A stretch of DNA of 36,989 nucleotides, taken from the NCBI GenBank assembly GCA_020861095.1, contig JAJBTC010000156.1:1-36989 (forward strand), read 5' to 3'. The translations under genes and the position numbers were made by a program. Within the stretch, counting starts at the first letter, position 1. The number at the start of each line of letters is the position of its first letter. The notes beneath the pieces were generated by a model. It made no database searches and was not told the origin of the DNA. It saw only the letters and a program-made list of their open reading frames with translations. This DNA is from Bacteroides sp. (lineage in GTDB: Bacteria; Bacteroidota; Bacteroidia; Bacteroidales; Bacteroidaceae). Shown piece after piece: positions 18,152 to 27,111 of the stretch.

Positions 18152-20212
18152 TTATTTTTCAACCCTGATACGTGCGTCTACTGCTATCACCTCGTCCTCC
18201 GTACCTAACAAAGGGTTTATATCCATCTCTTTGATTTCCGTGGCAAAGCGAAGCAGCGTAGAAAGGCGTACAATGATCTCCGCAAATCTATCTTCATTCA
18301 CACTTTTCTGCCCACGTATGCCCCGGATGATTCGATAGGCTTTCAAAGACCGTATCATGGAATACGCCTCCGCGTAACTCAAAGGAGCCAGCCCGGAAGA
18401 GACATCCTGCAGGACCTCTACAAAGATCCCTCCCAGTCCACACAAGACCACATGCCCGAAACGCTCTTCATACGTAGCTCCGATAAACAGTTCCGTACCC
18501 TGCAACATGGGCTGTACCATCACAGCCACAGCCTCAGGAATATGCATCATCCGCTCAAATTCCATACACAGATGTTCCTCACTGCGGATATGAAGCGATA
18601 CCCCTCCTACATCGGTCTTGTGCAGCGGACCTACTACTTTAGCTACTACCGGGAATCCGCACTCCTTTACGAACGCCAACAGCTCTTCTTTTTGTGCCGA
18701 GACACGTTCTTCTACCAACGGAATGCCGGCGGCCTTCAAAAGCAACTGAACCTGCTGGGGAGGAAGATAACCGCTGCAGGAGATAGAGTCTATGATACGG
18801 CGTATCTCAGGTACATCCACTCCAAACAATTCTATTTCATGATTGGCAGGCCGGGGCGCGTTGACGATCCGTGAAAGGGCAGTACCCAGTGTCACTTCAT
18901 CGGCAAAGTTCACATGTCCTTTTTTCAGAAAGACATCTACCTCTTCACCGGCCGTATGGATAGAAGGAAGCACCGGGAAAAGGGGCTTGCGACAGGTAAG
19001 CATCTTACGATGCAGCACCTCATATGCTTCAAACATCGTCACCAGACCCGGAGTCCCGAAGATCACCAGGATCGCGTCTATCTGATCAAACCGGTTTTCA
19101 CAGAAATCAATAGCCACCTCCAGGTGTCCGGGAGTACCGGTAGCCAGAATATCTATGGGATTGCCTACAGAAGCACCGGGCAACAACAGGTGTTTCAGTT
19201 CATCCGCAACCGGTCCTTCCAGATGAGGGACTTTCAGTCCACCCTTACTCAACGCATCAGTAAGCATCACTCCCGGCCCTCCCGCGTGAGTGACGATAGC
19301 AAAATTACGGCCCTTCAGTTCGGGCAGTGTAAACACCGCCCCCACCGTGGTCAGTTCTTCCCGTGAATGGCAACGGATGATCCCGGCTTTGCGGAACAAC
19401 GCCTCTACCGCCGAGTCCGGACTGGCAATCGCACCGGTATGTGAAGAAGCTGCCAGACTACCACTCTCCGAGCTACCTGATTTGATCGCAGCGATCCGAC
19501 ACCCTTTACGGATCAGCGAGGAGGCATGAAAAAGCAGTTTATCCGGATCGCGTATGCTTTCCATATAGAGCAGTTTGATATCCGGATCTTCCCCTTCCAC
19601 AAAATTCTCATCCATGTATTCAAGCACCTCTTCCACACCGATCTGCCGGGCATTCCCTACCGACCAGACCGAATGGAAACGCAGTCCTTTGGTCACGGCC
19701 GACTCCAGGATGAATACTGCCGTAGCTCCTGAGCTTGAGATCAGATCCACCCCTTTCCTGTCGAGCTCCGGGATGGGTTGAGTAAAAACACTGTGGTGGC
19801 AATGATTGAGCAAGCCGATGCAGTTCGGACCGATCAGCGATGCCCCGTATTGATTCACTATCCCCACAATACGGTCTTCCAGTTCTGCCCCTTCCCGGGT
19901 CTCTTCGCCAAAACCCGCAGACAAAATAATAAACGCGCGTGTGCCTTTCTCCGCAGCCAACCGTTCTACAGCTTCTACACACAGAGGAGCCGCAATGGCC
20001 AAGACAGCCAGATCGGTAGGAGGCAATGCCGACAGATCGGGATAAGAAATTACCCCCTGCACTTCCTGTTCACGGGGATTCACCACACGCAGTTCGCCCT
20101 GATAATTTCCACGCAACAAATTTCTCAGAATGGCACCTCCGGGTTTGTGTATATTGTTGGAAGCACCTACGACAACAATACTCTCGGGACAAAGAAGTTG
20201 AGGAGTGATCAT
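18152..20212 (-). CDS. ADP-forming acyl-CoA (acetate-CoA) synthetase, fused alpha-beta
   Basis: A 686-residue cytosolic enzyme that interconverts acyl-CoA plus ADP and phosphate with acid, CoA and ATP, usually making ATP from acetyl-CoA or branched-chain acyl-CoAs. Domains: CoA-binding Rossmann domain (~8-130, with VVVGASNN and LIGPNCIG), succinyl-CoA ligase-like flavodoxin domains (~150-450) with the phospho-histidine loop ASSHTGA at 255-261 (His258), and a C-terminal ATP-grasp domain (~475-686) including PVVAKVVGPLHKTDVGGV and MDINPLL. The alpha and beta parts are fused in one chain, the common arrangement in bacteria. A minus-strand -7 match TATATTTG lies at 20241-20248. The substrate acid cannot be read from sequence. 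Confidence 0.92.
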   Translation of the reverse strand: MITPQLLCPESIVVVGASNNIHKPGGAILRNLLRGNYQGELRVVNPREQEVQGVISYPDLSALPPTDLAVLAIAAPLCVEAVERLAAEKGTRAFIILSAGFGEETREGAELEDRIVGIVNQYGASLIGPNCIGLLNHCHHSVFTQPIPELDRKGVDLISSSGATAVFILESAVTKGLRFHSVWSVGNARQIGVEEVLEYMDENFVEGEDPDIKLLYMESIRDPDKLLFHASSLIRKGCRIAAIKSGSSESGSLAASSHTGAIASPDSAVEALFRKAGIIRCHSREELTTVGAVFTLPELKGRNFAIVTHAGGPGVMLTDALSKGGLKVPHLEGPVADELKHLLLPGASVGNPIDILATGTPGHLEVAIDFCENRFDQIDAILVIFGTPGLVTMFEAYEVLHRKMLTCRKPLFPVLPSIHTAGEEVDVFLKKGHVNFADEVTLGTALSRIVNAPRPANHEIELFGVDVPEIRRIIDSISCSGYLPPQQVQLLLKAAGIPLVEERVSAQKEELLAFVKECGFPVVAKVVGPLHKTDVGGVSLHIRSEEHLCMEFERMMHIPEAVAVMVQPMLQGTELFIGATYEERFGHVVLCGLGGIFVEVLQDVSSGLAPLSYAEAYSMIRSLKAYRIIRGIRGQKSVNEDRFAEIIVRLSTLLRFATEIKEMDINPLLGTEDEVIAVDARIRVEK

Positions 20213-20240
20213 AATTTTATGTATTTAGACTTTTCCTTCA

Positions 20241-20248
20241 CAAATATA
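20241..20248 (-). promoter_or_regulatory. -7 element of the acyl-CoA synthetase gene
   Basis: On the minus strand the bases read TATATTTG, a TAnnTTTG match 28 bp upstream of the ATG. CAAA (minus-strand TTTG) at 20272-20275 is three bases farther away than the usual spacer. Confidence 0.5.
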
Positions 20249-20370
20249 ACTTTTTACATACAAAAAGTCAACAAATAAACCCAAATTTAGTTGTACAACC
20301 ATCACAGACATACCGTATTGTCAGAACATACCGGTTGGAAACTATATATCCGTCTCCGCCTTAAGTAGAA

Positions 20371-20755
20371 GTTCATCGTTCCTTGTATATACTATGGGGG
20401 CAACTTGTAGAGACGCGGGGAGATTTACGATTTTACGAGCCAACGGTCGACGCAGTCCATCGAAGATCGGCGTAGCCAACCAGGCGGGCAGCAAAGGGAT
20501 GTACGATGGAAAAGACAGATATTCTTCTGTCATCATCCCTCTGTAGAGACGCATATTTGCGTCTCAGCACACCGAATGGGATTATATATATCCTGCGGAA
20601 TGCTGTTTTGTTGGACATGCATCGCGGAGACGCACCCTTCTGGGTTGGACCTACACCGCGGAGACGCACGCTCCTGGGTTGGACATGCATCGCGGAGACG
20701 CACGCCGTGCGTCTCTACAGGTAATCCCTTTCTCTGTACACAATGTAAGAGAAAC
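20371..20755 (+). repeat. Composite palindromic element, copy 1
   Basis: About 385 bp with a second copy in inverted orientation at about 31022-31268. Order: gTTCATCGTT...GTATATACTATGG, a GTAGAGACGC half-site (20408-20417), an insert absent from copy 2, the perfect palindrome GAGACGCA-TATT-TGCGTCTC (20546-20565), ACCGAATGGGA, three 34-bp tandem units starting TTGGACMTRCAYCGCGGAG at 20611, 20645 and 20679, a closing palindrome (20695-20715), and GGTAATCCCTTTCTCTGTA. No coding capacity. It resembles a non-autonomous MITE/REP-type element. Confidence 0.8.
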
Positions 20756-21107
20756 TCATTTTGTGGATACATTTATAAATAGTGTACCGCGTCTTTACAG
20801 CATAAGGGACATGATACATACAATTAATTAGGAAGACTTACTTATCCTGATCAGGATGGAGTCAGAATGGCTTCCATACATAGTATAGAGAATAAAGTTC
20901 AGATAGTTTCTGGTCCGGTAAAGTCGCATCAGGAAACATACATATAGTTACCAGATTAAAGTAATATCCGACAAATTGCTTCTGTTTTACGAAATTTGCC
21001 AACAAACACATTTTCAAAAAAAGCTCTTCTAACATAAAAAAACGACCGAAACCAAAGAAAGACCCTGCTCTGTAGCCCTCTAAACGCTGCTCCCAATACG
21101 GTTAACG
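20756..21107. other. Gene-free stretch
   Basis: No supportable gene. The only structure noted is a 14-bp perfect palindrome ATCCTGATCAGGAT at 20844-20857. The rest is AT-rich with no recognisable family. Confidence 0.4.
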
Positions 21108-21236
21108 GGTAGTCTGACCATGGGAAAACAGTAGTCAGACTACTGGAAAGGGGCAGTTAGACTACTGGAAAGAGGTAGTTAGACTACCAGAACATTTGTT
21201 TAGACTACCAGATCATTTATTATCCAGTAGTCTAAG
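21108..21236. repeat. Tandem 22-bp operator-like repeats (GTAGTCAGACTACTGG type)
   Basis: Five consecutive units with spacing of 22, 22, 22 and 21 bp are centred on AGACTAC (21137, 21159, 21181, 21202 and a diverged first unit near 21115). Several are palindromes with a 3-bp centre: CAGTAGT-CAG-ACTACTG and GGTAGT-TAG-ACTACC. An inverted half-site CCAGTAGTCTAA closes the array at about 21224-21235. There are no spacers, so this is not a CRISPR array; it looks like a cluster of binding sites or a minisatellite about 600 bp before metG. Confidence 0.75.
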
Positions 21237-21791
21237 CAAATTATCTGATAGTGAAACTGGTGCTTTCACTGTGAGAAACGATTTTGTCCCGCATAGAGAA
21301 CGAAAAAAGCCATTTATTATCCCCCAAAAAGAGCTTTTCAATTTTTCAGAGCTAATCTGCCAAAGATTTCAGAACAACAAAATAATATCGAAACAGACCT
21401 GTAAGCAATAAAACAACACATTTTTGATGCATTCCAAATAAAAAAGAAATTACATCAGGCAATTATCCGACAAACAGCCCGAACCTGATGCCCCAAAAAT
21501 CGATTATTCCGAAAGGATCTTTAGCCTGAGCCGAAAGAATGAATTTTCCGGCATCAGAAAATACAATTTGTCAGAATTGACAAAATGATTATTTACCACG
21601 ATCAGATGTGCTTCCTATAAACACCCCACAAACTCCGGCCATATCCGGCAATCCCTGAAAACGGGAAAACCAACAGATAAGACTCTGCTTTTTCCAGGAA
21701 TGGATGTTTTACCACTCTGTCCCGATCTCTCTTTCCGACCCGGTGCCATACTTGCTATCGCATCCATGGCCCGAAATATAGAAAAAGTAGC
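21237..21791. other. Gene-free leader region before metG
   Basis: About 555 bp without a convincing gene; an ATG frame at 21196-21411 runs through the repeat array and has no recognisable content. One hairpin, TTTGTCA-GAAT-TGACAAA, lies at 21567-21584. No T-box-like motif was recognised. Confidence 0.4.
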
Positions 21792-21799
21792 TATCTTTG
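21792..21799 (+). promoter_or_regulatory. -7 element of metG
   Basis: TATCTTTG at 21792-21799 is a perfect TAnnTTTG match 42 bp before the ATG at 21842. No TTTG is seen at -33. Its position overlaps an earlier in-frame ATG at 21797, which argues that the earlier ATG is not the start. Confidence 0.6.
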
Positions 21800-21841
21800 T
21801 ACCTTCTTATAAAAGCGTCTAACAAACATACTTACGATACA

Positions 21842-23881
21842 ATGGAAAAGAAATTCAAAAGGACTACCGTCACTTCGGCCCTTCCGTATGCCAACGGACC
21901 TGTACATATCGGCCATCTGGCAGGGGTATATGTACCTGCCGATATTTATGTCCGCTACCTGCGTCTGAAAAAAGAAGAAGTACTCTTTATCGGCGGATCG
22001 GACGAACACGGTGTGCCTATTACCATACGTGCCAAAAAAGAGGGTATCACTCCGCAGGATGTGGTAGACCGTTATCACACGCTCATCAAACAATCTTTCG
22101 CGGATTTCGGTATCTCTTTTGATATTTACAGCCGCACGACTTCAAAAACCCACCATGAAGTGGCTTCAGACTTTTTCCGTAAACTCTATGACAAGGGAGA
22201 ATTTATCGAACGTACTTCCGAACAATACTACGACGAAGAAGCTCACCAGTTCCTGGCAGACCGCTACATCACCGGAGAATGTCCGCATTGCCATTCGGAG
22301 GGAGCCTATGGCGACCAGTGCGAAAAGTGCGGGACCTCGCTTTCACCCACCGACCTGATCCACCCGAAGAGTGCGATCAGCGGAAGCCAGCCTGTGCGGA
22401 AAGAAACCAAACACTGGTATCTCCCACTCGACCAGCACGAGTCGTGGCTGCGTCAGTGGATCCTGGAAGATCATAAGGAGTGGCGTCCCAATGTATATGG
22501 TCAGTGCAAAAGCTGGCTCGATATGGGATTGCAACCCCGTGCCGTGAGCCGCGACCTTGACTGGGGCATCCCTGTTCCGGTGGAAGGAGCGGAAGGCAAA
22601 GTATTGTATGTATGGTTCGACGCACCCATCGGATATATTTCCAACACCAAAGAACTGTTGCCGGACAGCTGGGAGACCTGGTGGAAAGACCCCGAGTCGC
22701 GTCTGATCCACTTTATCGGAAAAGACAATATTGTATTCCACTGTATCGTGTTCCCTGCCATGCTGAAGGCCGAAGGCAGCTACATCCTGCCCGACAATGT
22801 ACCCAGCAACGAATTCCTCAACCTGGAAGGAGACAAGATCTCCACCTCCCGCAACTGGGCGGTGTGGTTGCACGAATACTTAGAGGAGTTTCCCGGCAAG
22901 CAGGATGTATTGCGTTATGTACTTACCGCCAATGCTCCGGAAACCAAAGACAACGACTTTACCTGGCGCGATTTCCAGGCACGCAACAACAACGAACTGG
23001 TGGCTGTGTATGGCAACTTCGTCAACCGCGCCCTGGTGCTTACCCATAAATACTTTGAAGGGAAAGTACCCGCTGCCGGACCACTGACCGACTACGACCG
23101 GGAGACCCTTCACGAATTTGCGGATGTAAAAACCGAGGTAGAGAAACTGCTGGATGTATTCAAATTCCGCGACGCGCAGAAAGAGGCGATGAACCTGGCC
23201 CGTATCGGCAACAAATACCTGGCGGATACCGAACCGTGGAAATTAGCCAAAACGGATATGGAGCGTGTGGGCACTATCCTCAACATCAGCCTGCAATTGG
23301 TAGCCAATCTGGCCATTGCTTTTGAGCCTTTCCTGCCTTTCAGTTCACAGAAGCTGCGCGGAATGCTGGGAATGACAGCGTTCGACTGGGCACAGTTGGG
23401 ACAGACCGACCTGCTGCCTACAGGGCACCAGCTCAATAAAGCGGAGTTGCTTTTCGAAAAGATCGAAGATGCTACCATAGAGGCGCAGATACAAAAGCTA
23501 CAGGATACGAAAAAAGCCAATGACGAAGCAGCATACAAGGCCCATCCGATCCGGGAAAACATCGACTTCGAAGACTTCCTCAAATTAGATATCCGGGTAG
23601 GTACCGTATTGGAGTGTCAGAAAGTACCGAAAGCAGACAAGTTGTTGCAATTTAAGATAGAGGACGGACTGGAAACACGTACCATCGTATCAGGCATAGC
23701 CTTATACTATGCTCCCGAAGAACTGGTAGGCAAACAGGTATGCTTCATCGCCAACCTGCCACCCCGCAAACTCAGAGGGATCGTGTCGGAAGGAATGATC
23801 CTCTCGGCCGAAAATGCCGATGGCACCCTTGCCGTGATTACTCCCGAGAAGCTGGTAAAACCGGGCAGCCAGGTGAAGTGA
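21842..23881 (+). CDS. metG: Methionyl-tRNA synthetase
   Basis: Charges tRNA-Met for initiation and elongation. I start at 21842 (679 residues, beginning [20 protein letters not shown]); the longer frame from 21797 would begin inside the promoter. Class I signatures: PVHIGHL (the HIGH motif, about 20-26) and KISTSRN (the KMSKS motif, about 334-340). A four-Cys zinc knuckle [18 protein letters not shown] lies near 145-162, as in the long MetG type. Residues ~575-679 form the C-terminal EMAP/Trbp111-like tRNA-binding domain ([36 protein letters not shown]). A module B repeat starts two bases after the stop codon. The flippase gene downstream is separated by a repeat block. Confidence 0.97.
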   Translation: MEKKFKRTTVTSALPYANGPVHIGHLAGVYVPADIYVRYLRLKKEEVLFIGGSDEHGVPITIRAKKEGITPQDVVDRYHTLIKQSFADFGISFDIYSRTTSKTHHEVASDFFRKLYDKGEFIERTSEQYYDEEAHQFLADRYITGECPHCHSEGAYGDQCEKCGTSLSPTDLIHPKSAISGSQPVRKETKHWYLPLDQHESWLRQWILEDHKEWRPNVYGQCKSWLDMGLQPRAVSRDLDWGIPVPVEGAEGKVLYVWFDAPIGYISNTKELLPDSWETWWKDPESRLIHFIGKDNIVFHCIVFPAMLKAEGSYILPDNVPSNEFLNLEGDKISTSRNWAVWLHEYLEEFPGKQDVLRYVLTANAPETKDNDFTWRDFQARNNNELVAVYGNFVNRALVLTHKYFEGKVPAAGPLTDYDRETLHEFADVKTEVEKLLDVFKFRDAQKEAMNLARIGNKYLADTEPWKLAKTDMERVGTILNISLQLVANLAIAFEPFLPFSSQKLRGMLGMTAFDWAQLGQTDLLPTGHQLNKAELLFEKIEDATIEAQIQKLQDTKKANDEAAYKAHPIRENIDFEDFLKLDIRVGTVLECQKVPKADKLLQFKIEDGLETRTIVSGIALYYAPEELVGKQVCFIANLPPRKLRGIVSEGMILSAENADGTLAVITPEKLVKPGSQVK

Positions 23882-24219
23882 GGTACGATTGGACGATGTA
23901 CGATGTACGATTGGAAAGACAAATATTCCAATGTAGCCAACTAACTTGTAGAGACGCATATTTGCGTCTCCGCAATTTTTGTATTCCTTTTGTTCTTCTG
24001 TCCCTCTGCTTCATAAATAAATAGACATAAGAACAAAAGAACATAAGAAGAAAAAGAAACCGTGTCAGATCAAATAAAATAATATCATACAGGAATTTCA
24101 ACCATAAATCGTAAATCGTCAACGTTCTATAATAGTAAAAATCAAAGAATGAGTCATGACGAGGAATAAATAGTAAATAACATGCTGATATTTCAATCGT
24201 AAATCGTCCAATCGTAAAT
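23882..24219. repeat. Intergenic palindromic element bounded by inverted GTACGAT modules
   Basis: No gene. It begins two bases past the metG stop with module B in reverse sense (GTACGATTGGACGATGTACG at 23883-23917). Module A follows at 23947-23971 (TGTAGAGACGC...GCGTCTCC, perfect GAGACGCA/TGCGTCTC arms). A further partial B unit lies near 24094-24124, and forward module B (24191-24219) ends directly at the ATG of the flippase gene. The whole spacer is thus framed by inverted B repeats. Confidence 0.75.
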
Positions 24220-25662
24220 ATGAACGATCGCCTCAAAGCCAAGACCGTCAGTGCGCTGGTATGGAGCACCATTGACAAGGTGTTCACACAGGTGAGTTAC
24301 GCGGTGACCGGGGTGATCCTCGCCAATATCCTTCCTCCGGAAGACTTCGGTCTGCTCGGAATTGTCCTGGTCTTTGTAGCGTTCGCCAACATATTCAGTG
24401 ACAGCGGATTCACCATGGCGTTGGTACAGAAGAAAGTCACTACCTCCAGAGATTACAGCACAGTTTTCTTTTTCAATCTGGGTATTTGCGTGGCGATCTA
24501 TCTGCTCCTGTTCCTGGCTGCCCCCTGGATTGCCAGTTACTACGAAGAGCCCCGCCTCACCTTGCTCACCCGGGTCATTTGCCTGCAAATTATCTTCATC
24601 TCTCTGGGTCTGGTACAGACCGGGATCCTGATGAAAACCATGAATATCCGTAAACTGACCCTGGCCAACCTGATCGCCCTTTCTCTGTCGGCTGTGTTTG
24701 CCATCCTTCTGGCCCTGAATGGATACGGTATCTGGGCGTTGGTCATACAGGTCTTATCTATCTCTTTTTTCAAAACCCTTGTCCTCTGGATCGTCAGCAG
24801 CTGGCGCCCCCAGGCGGTATTCAGCAGAGAATCTCTGCGCAGCACCTTTGCGGTGGGTTCACACATGATGCTGACTTCGTTTATCAGTACCTTCTTTCAG
24901 AACATTTATACCTTGCTCATCAGTACCTGGTACAGTATACGCGATCTCGGATTCTATACGCAAGCCGATAAATGGAGCCGGATGGGTATCACTGCCCTTA
25001 GTCAGACCATCGGGAATGCCATCTTCCCGGCACTGTCTTCGATACAAGACGACAACGAACGGATGTACCGGGTATTTGGCAAGATGAGCCGCATGACGGC
25101 CTATCTGAGCTTTCCTGTCTTCGTGGGCCTTATTCTGGTGACTGCTCCTCTGTTCCATACCTTGTTCGGCGACAAGTGGAACCCATCGGTCCCCATGTTC
25201 CAGCTTTTCCTGCTGAAAGGGATCTTTTTTGTACTCACTTCTTTGCTCAATAACTACATCATGGCTATCGGAAAAACCCGTATCATCTTCCGCATAGAGG
25301 TGATAAAGAATATACTCACACTAGGGGCTATCTTCGTAACGCTTCCTATGGGGATCATCGCTCTTATCATCGGACAGGTGGTAGTAGGCGTGGTCCAATA
25401 CCTGATTACCTCGTACAACGTACAAAAAGTGACAGGATATGGGATGTGGAGACAGATGAAAGACCTGATCCCTTATGTGGCATTGACCGGAGTGATGGCA
25501 ATAGGCGTCCGGAGCATGAAGCTGTTCATCACCCACGACACTCTCTTGTTGGTGGCAGGGATATCCGCAGGAGTCTGCCTCTACCTGCTACTCAACCGCC
25601 TGCTGGGTTCCCACATTCAGCAGGAATTATTTGCTATTGTATTGCGCAAAAAGAAACTCTGA
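24220..25662 (+). CDS. Polysaccharide (lipid-linked repeat unit) flippase, MOP superfamily
   Basis: A 480-residue inner-membrane protein with about 12-14 hydrophobic segments, no signal peptide, and the usual Wzx/oligosaccharide flippase start (KAKTVSALVWSTIDKV, then a span at about 24-45 with GVILANILPPEDFGLLGIV). Internal segments include SFISTFFQNIYTLLIS and IGNAIFPALSSIQDD, both common in the Polysacc_synt/MatE-like LPS biosynthesis family. It would move an undecaprenyl-linked glycan unit to the periplasmic face. Its sugar may be the one made by the glycan genes near 29-35 kb (inference from proximity). Its ATG directly abuts a repeat module, so the leader contains that module. Exact cargo unknown. 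Confidence 0.9.
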   Translation: MNDRLKAKTVSALVWSTIDKVFTQVSYAVTGVILANILPPEDFGLLGIVLVFVAFANIFSDSGFTMALVQKKVTTSRDYSTVFFFNLGICVAIYLLLFLAAPWIASYYEEPRLTLLTRVICLQIIFISLGLVQTGILMKTMNIRKLTLANLIALSLSAVFAILLALNGYGIWALVIQVLSISFFKTLVLWIVSSWRPQAVFSRESLRSTFAVGSHMMLTSFISTFFQNIYTLLISTWYSIRDLGFYTQADKWSRMGITALSQTIGNAIFPALSSIQDDNERMYRVFGKMSRMTAYLSFPVFVGLILVTAPLFHTLFGDKWNPSVPMFQLFLLKGIFFVLTSLLNNYIMAIGKTRIIFRIEVIKNILTLGAIFVTLPMGIIALIIGQVVVGVVQYLITSYNVQKVTGYGMWRQMKDLIPYVALTGVMAIGVRSMKLFITHDTLLLVAGISAGVCLYLLLNRLLGSHIQQELFAIVLRKKKL

Positions 25663-25664
25663 CC

Positions 25665-26196
25665 ATAACAAGAAACATTGTACTGCTTTTGCCTTTTATA
25701 GGGTGTATGCTCTGCGGAGCGTGTACCGGGAAAACAACCCACACCGCTGCCCAACCTGATTGAGGCGGACGAAAGCTATATATCGCAGCATTGCCATGTA
25801 ATAATAGGTCTTCCGGCCATTATTATGAAGAGGAAAGAGAGTTATTTGCAGACGGAACGAGAACCCCTGTACAGGACATTACCTTTTACCGTCCTTCCGG
25901 AAGATGTATATGTACCAGAGCGGAACCGCCATGGGTATGATTACGTATCTGGATGGTAAGCCGGGCGTATATCTTCCGCTGGAAGAGAAGCAGCAACTCC
26001 GTATCGGGATCGATCTGGTGAACAATCGCGTTAAGATATACACCAGGAGAGAACAGATACCCTGTGTGATCCGGTGATCCCGAAGGAGCTGAAAATGATC
26101 TTGTCTCCGGAGAATTACCGGATATTCCGGGAACAGACACGTTTACCTGAACGAAAGAAAGGAAGTAAAATGTTCACTTTCTACAGATATAAATAG
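25665..26196 (+). pseudogene. Frameshifted remnant of an unknown lipoprotein gene
   Basis: Directly after the flippase stop, a frame starting with ATA (25665-25667, probably a mutated ATG) encodes TRNIVLLLPFIGCMLCGAC, a lipoprotein signal with lipobox, then stops at TGA 25761-25763. Neighbouring frames carry on plausible coding text: PNLIEADESYISQH through LPEDVYVPERN (to 25966), then YLDGKPGVYLPLEEKQQLRI (about 25930-26076), then PKELKMILSPENYRIF ending at 26196. At least three frame changes are needed to join them. I do not recognise the family; the ancestor was roughly 175 residues. The remaining bases to 26268 hold nothing evident. Confidence 0.55.
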
Positions 26197-26268
26197 AGGG
26201 AACAGGGAGACGGACAAATAAATGTATATTCCGTATCCGATAAAGAACTACGGCAGCAGATACACCTC

Positions 26269-27111
26269 TCATTCCTCCACACACATAGAGACCGGATAGG
26301 TACTCAGGTATTCAAATGTAAAGTCTTTCTCTTTCAGTTTGCGGATCAGTTCTCCAAGATCGTTCTGTGCGTGCTTCCTGGCAAACATCTGATCGTGTAC
26401 CAACACCACCACATGCTCCGGCGTGAAGGTGCGTGAAGAGACATACAGATATTCCGCCTGTTCCACCAATTGATCAATGGTTTGTTCCGGAGCATAATTT
26501 TCCGGTGCATACCTCCATTCCAGGTCCCATCCGAATATCTGATACCCTTCCCCGGCAAGTAACGCTACCGATCGTCCGGCAGGCTGATCGCAATTCTTTT
26601 TTCTGTCTCCCACTTGCCACAGGTTACGTCCGGGCAGGCGTGCTATTTTATGCCGGATATCGAATTTCGAACGGTTCTTTTCAAAGTCGTCTGCTACAGA
26701 AGCAGGATCTGTATAAAAACGGGAATATCTGTTGCCGGCGTGCGAATAGCTGTGGTTGTAAATCTCGATATAGGGGTTTTCCTGAAGTATCTGATAATAC
26801 TTCTCAAATTTACGGCACTCGTCTATGGCTTTTCCCACCAGGAATACATTTGCCTTTATGGTTTCGGCCACGATCACACTGTCCAGATATGCAGTTCCGT
26901 TCAGGGGAGAATCATCGATCGTGAGATAGATACATTTACGGGGAATGGAAGAGACTGTTTCTACCTCCGGCAGCAGATCGGCATTCAGGACACGTGTATC
27001 TGTTACACTTGCTGCTACCGGTTCCGTATCCGGTATCTTTATCTCTTCCGTACAGGATACATACATCCCGATTATGCACCACACACCCAACCCTATACTC
27101 TTTTTTCTCAT
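26269..27111 (-). CDS. Polysaccharide deacetylase-like lipoprotein (NodB fold)
   Basis: A 280-residue protein started at the ATG at 27109-27111, which begins with MRKKSIGLG and a signal ending in lipobox MYVSC (Cys20). A longer frame from 27150 would prefix 13 residues before this signal and is less likely. NodB-type motifs: TIDDSP at 64-69 (equivalent of TFDDGP, with Asp66 and Asp67), HSYSH at 120-124 (metal His120 and His124), and RLPGRNLW near 158-165 (equivalent of RPPYG). The late VLVHDQ segment fits the catalytic-His strand. It probably removes acetyl groups from an extracellular or cell-wall glycan. DDSP in place of DDGP and the weak motif 3 show divergence, so the substrate is uncertain. 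Confidence 0.8.
   Translation of the reverse strand: MRKKSIGLGVWCIIGMYVSCTEEIKIPDTEPVAASVTDTRVLNADLLPEVETVSSIPRKCIYLTIDDSPLNGTAYLDSVIVAETIKANVFLVGKAIDECRKFEKYYQILQENPYIEIYNHSYSHAGNRYSRFYTDPASVADDFEKNRSKFDIRHKIARLPGRNLWQVGDRKKNCDQPAGRSVALLAGEGYQIFGWDLEWRYAPENYAPEQTIDQLVEQAEYLYVSSRTFTPEHVVVLVHDQMFARKHAQNDLGELIRKLKEKDFTFEYLSTYPVSMCVEE

Noticed and set aside
20533..20782. Several overlapping 60-85 codon frames on both strands
   Set aside because: All arise from the GAGACGCA/TGCGTCTC repeats and translate to the same repetitive text on both strands.
21108..21236. CRISPR array
   Set aside because: Repeats are adjacent with a 21-22 bp period and no unique spacers, and there are no cas genes nearby.
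21196..21411. 71-codon plus-strand frame before metG
   Set aside because: Begins inside the tandem repeat array, no promoter or recognisable motif.
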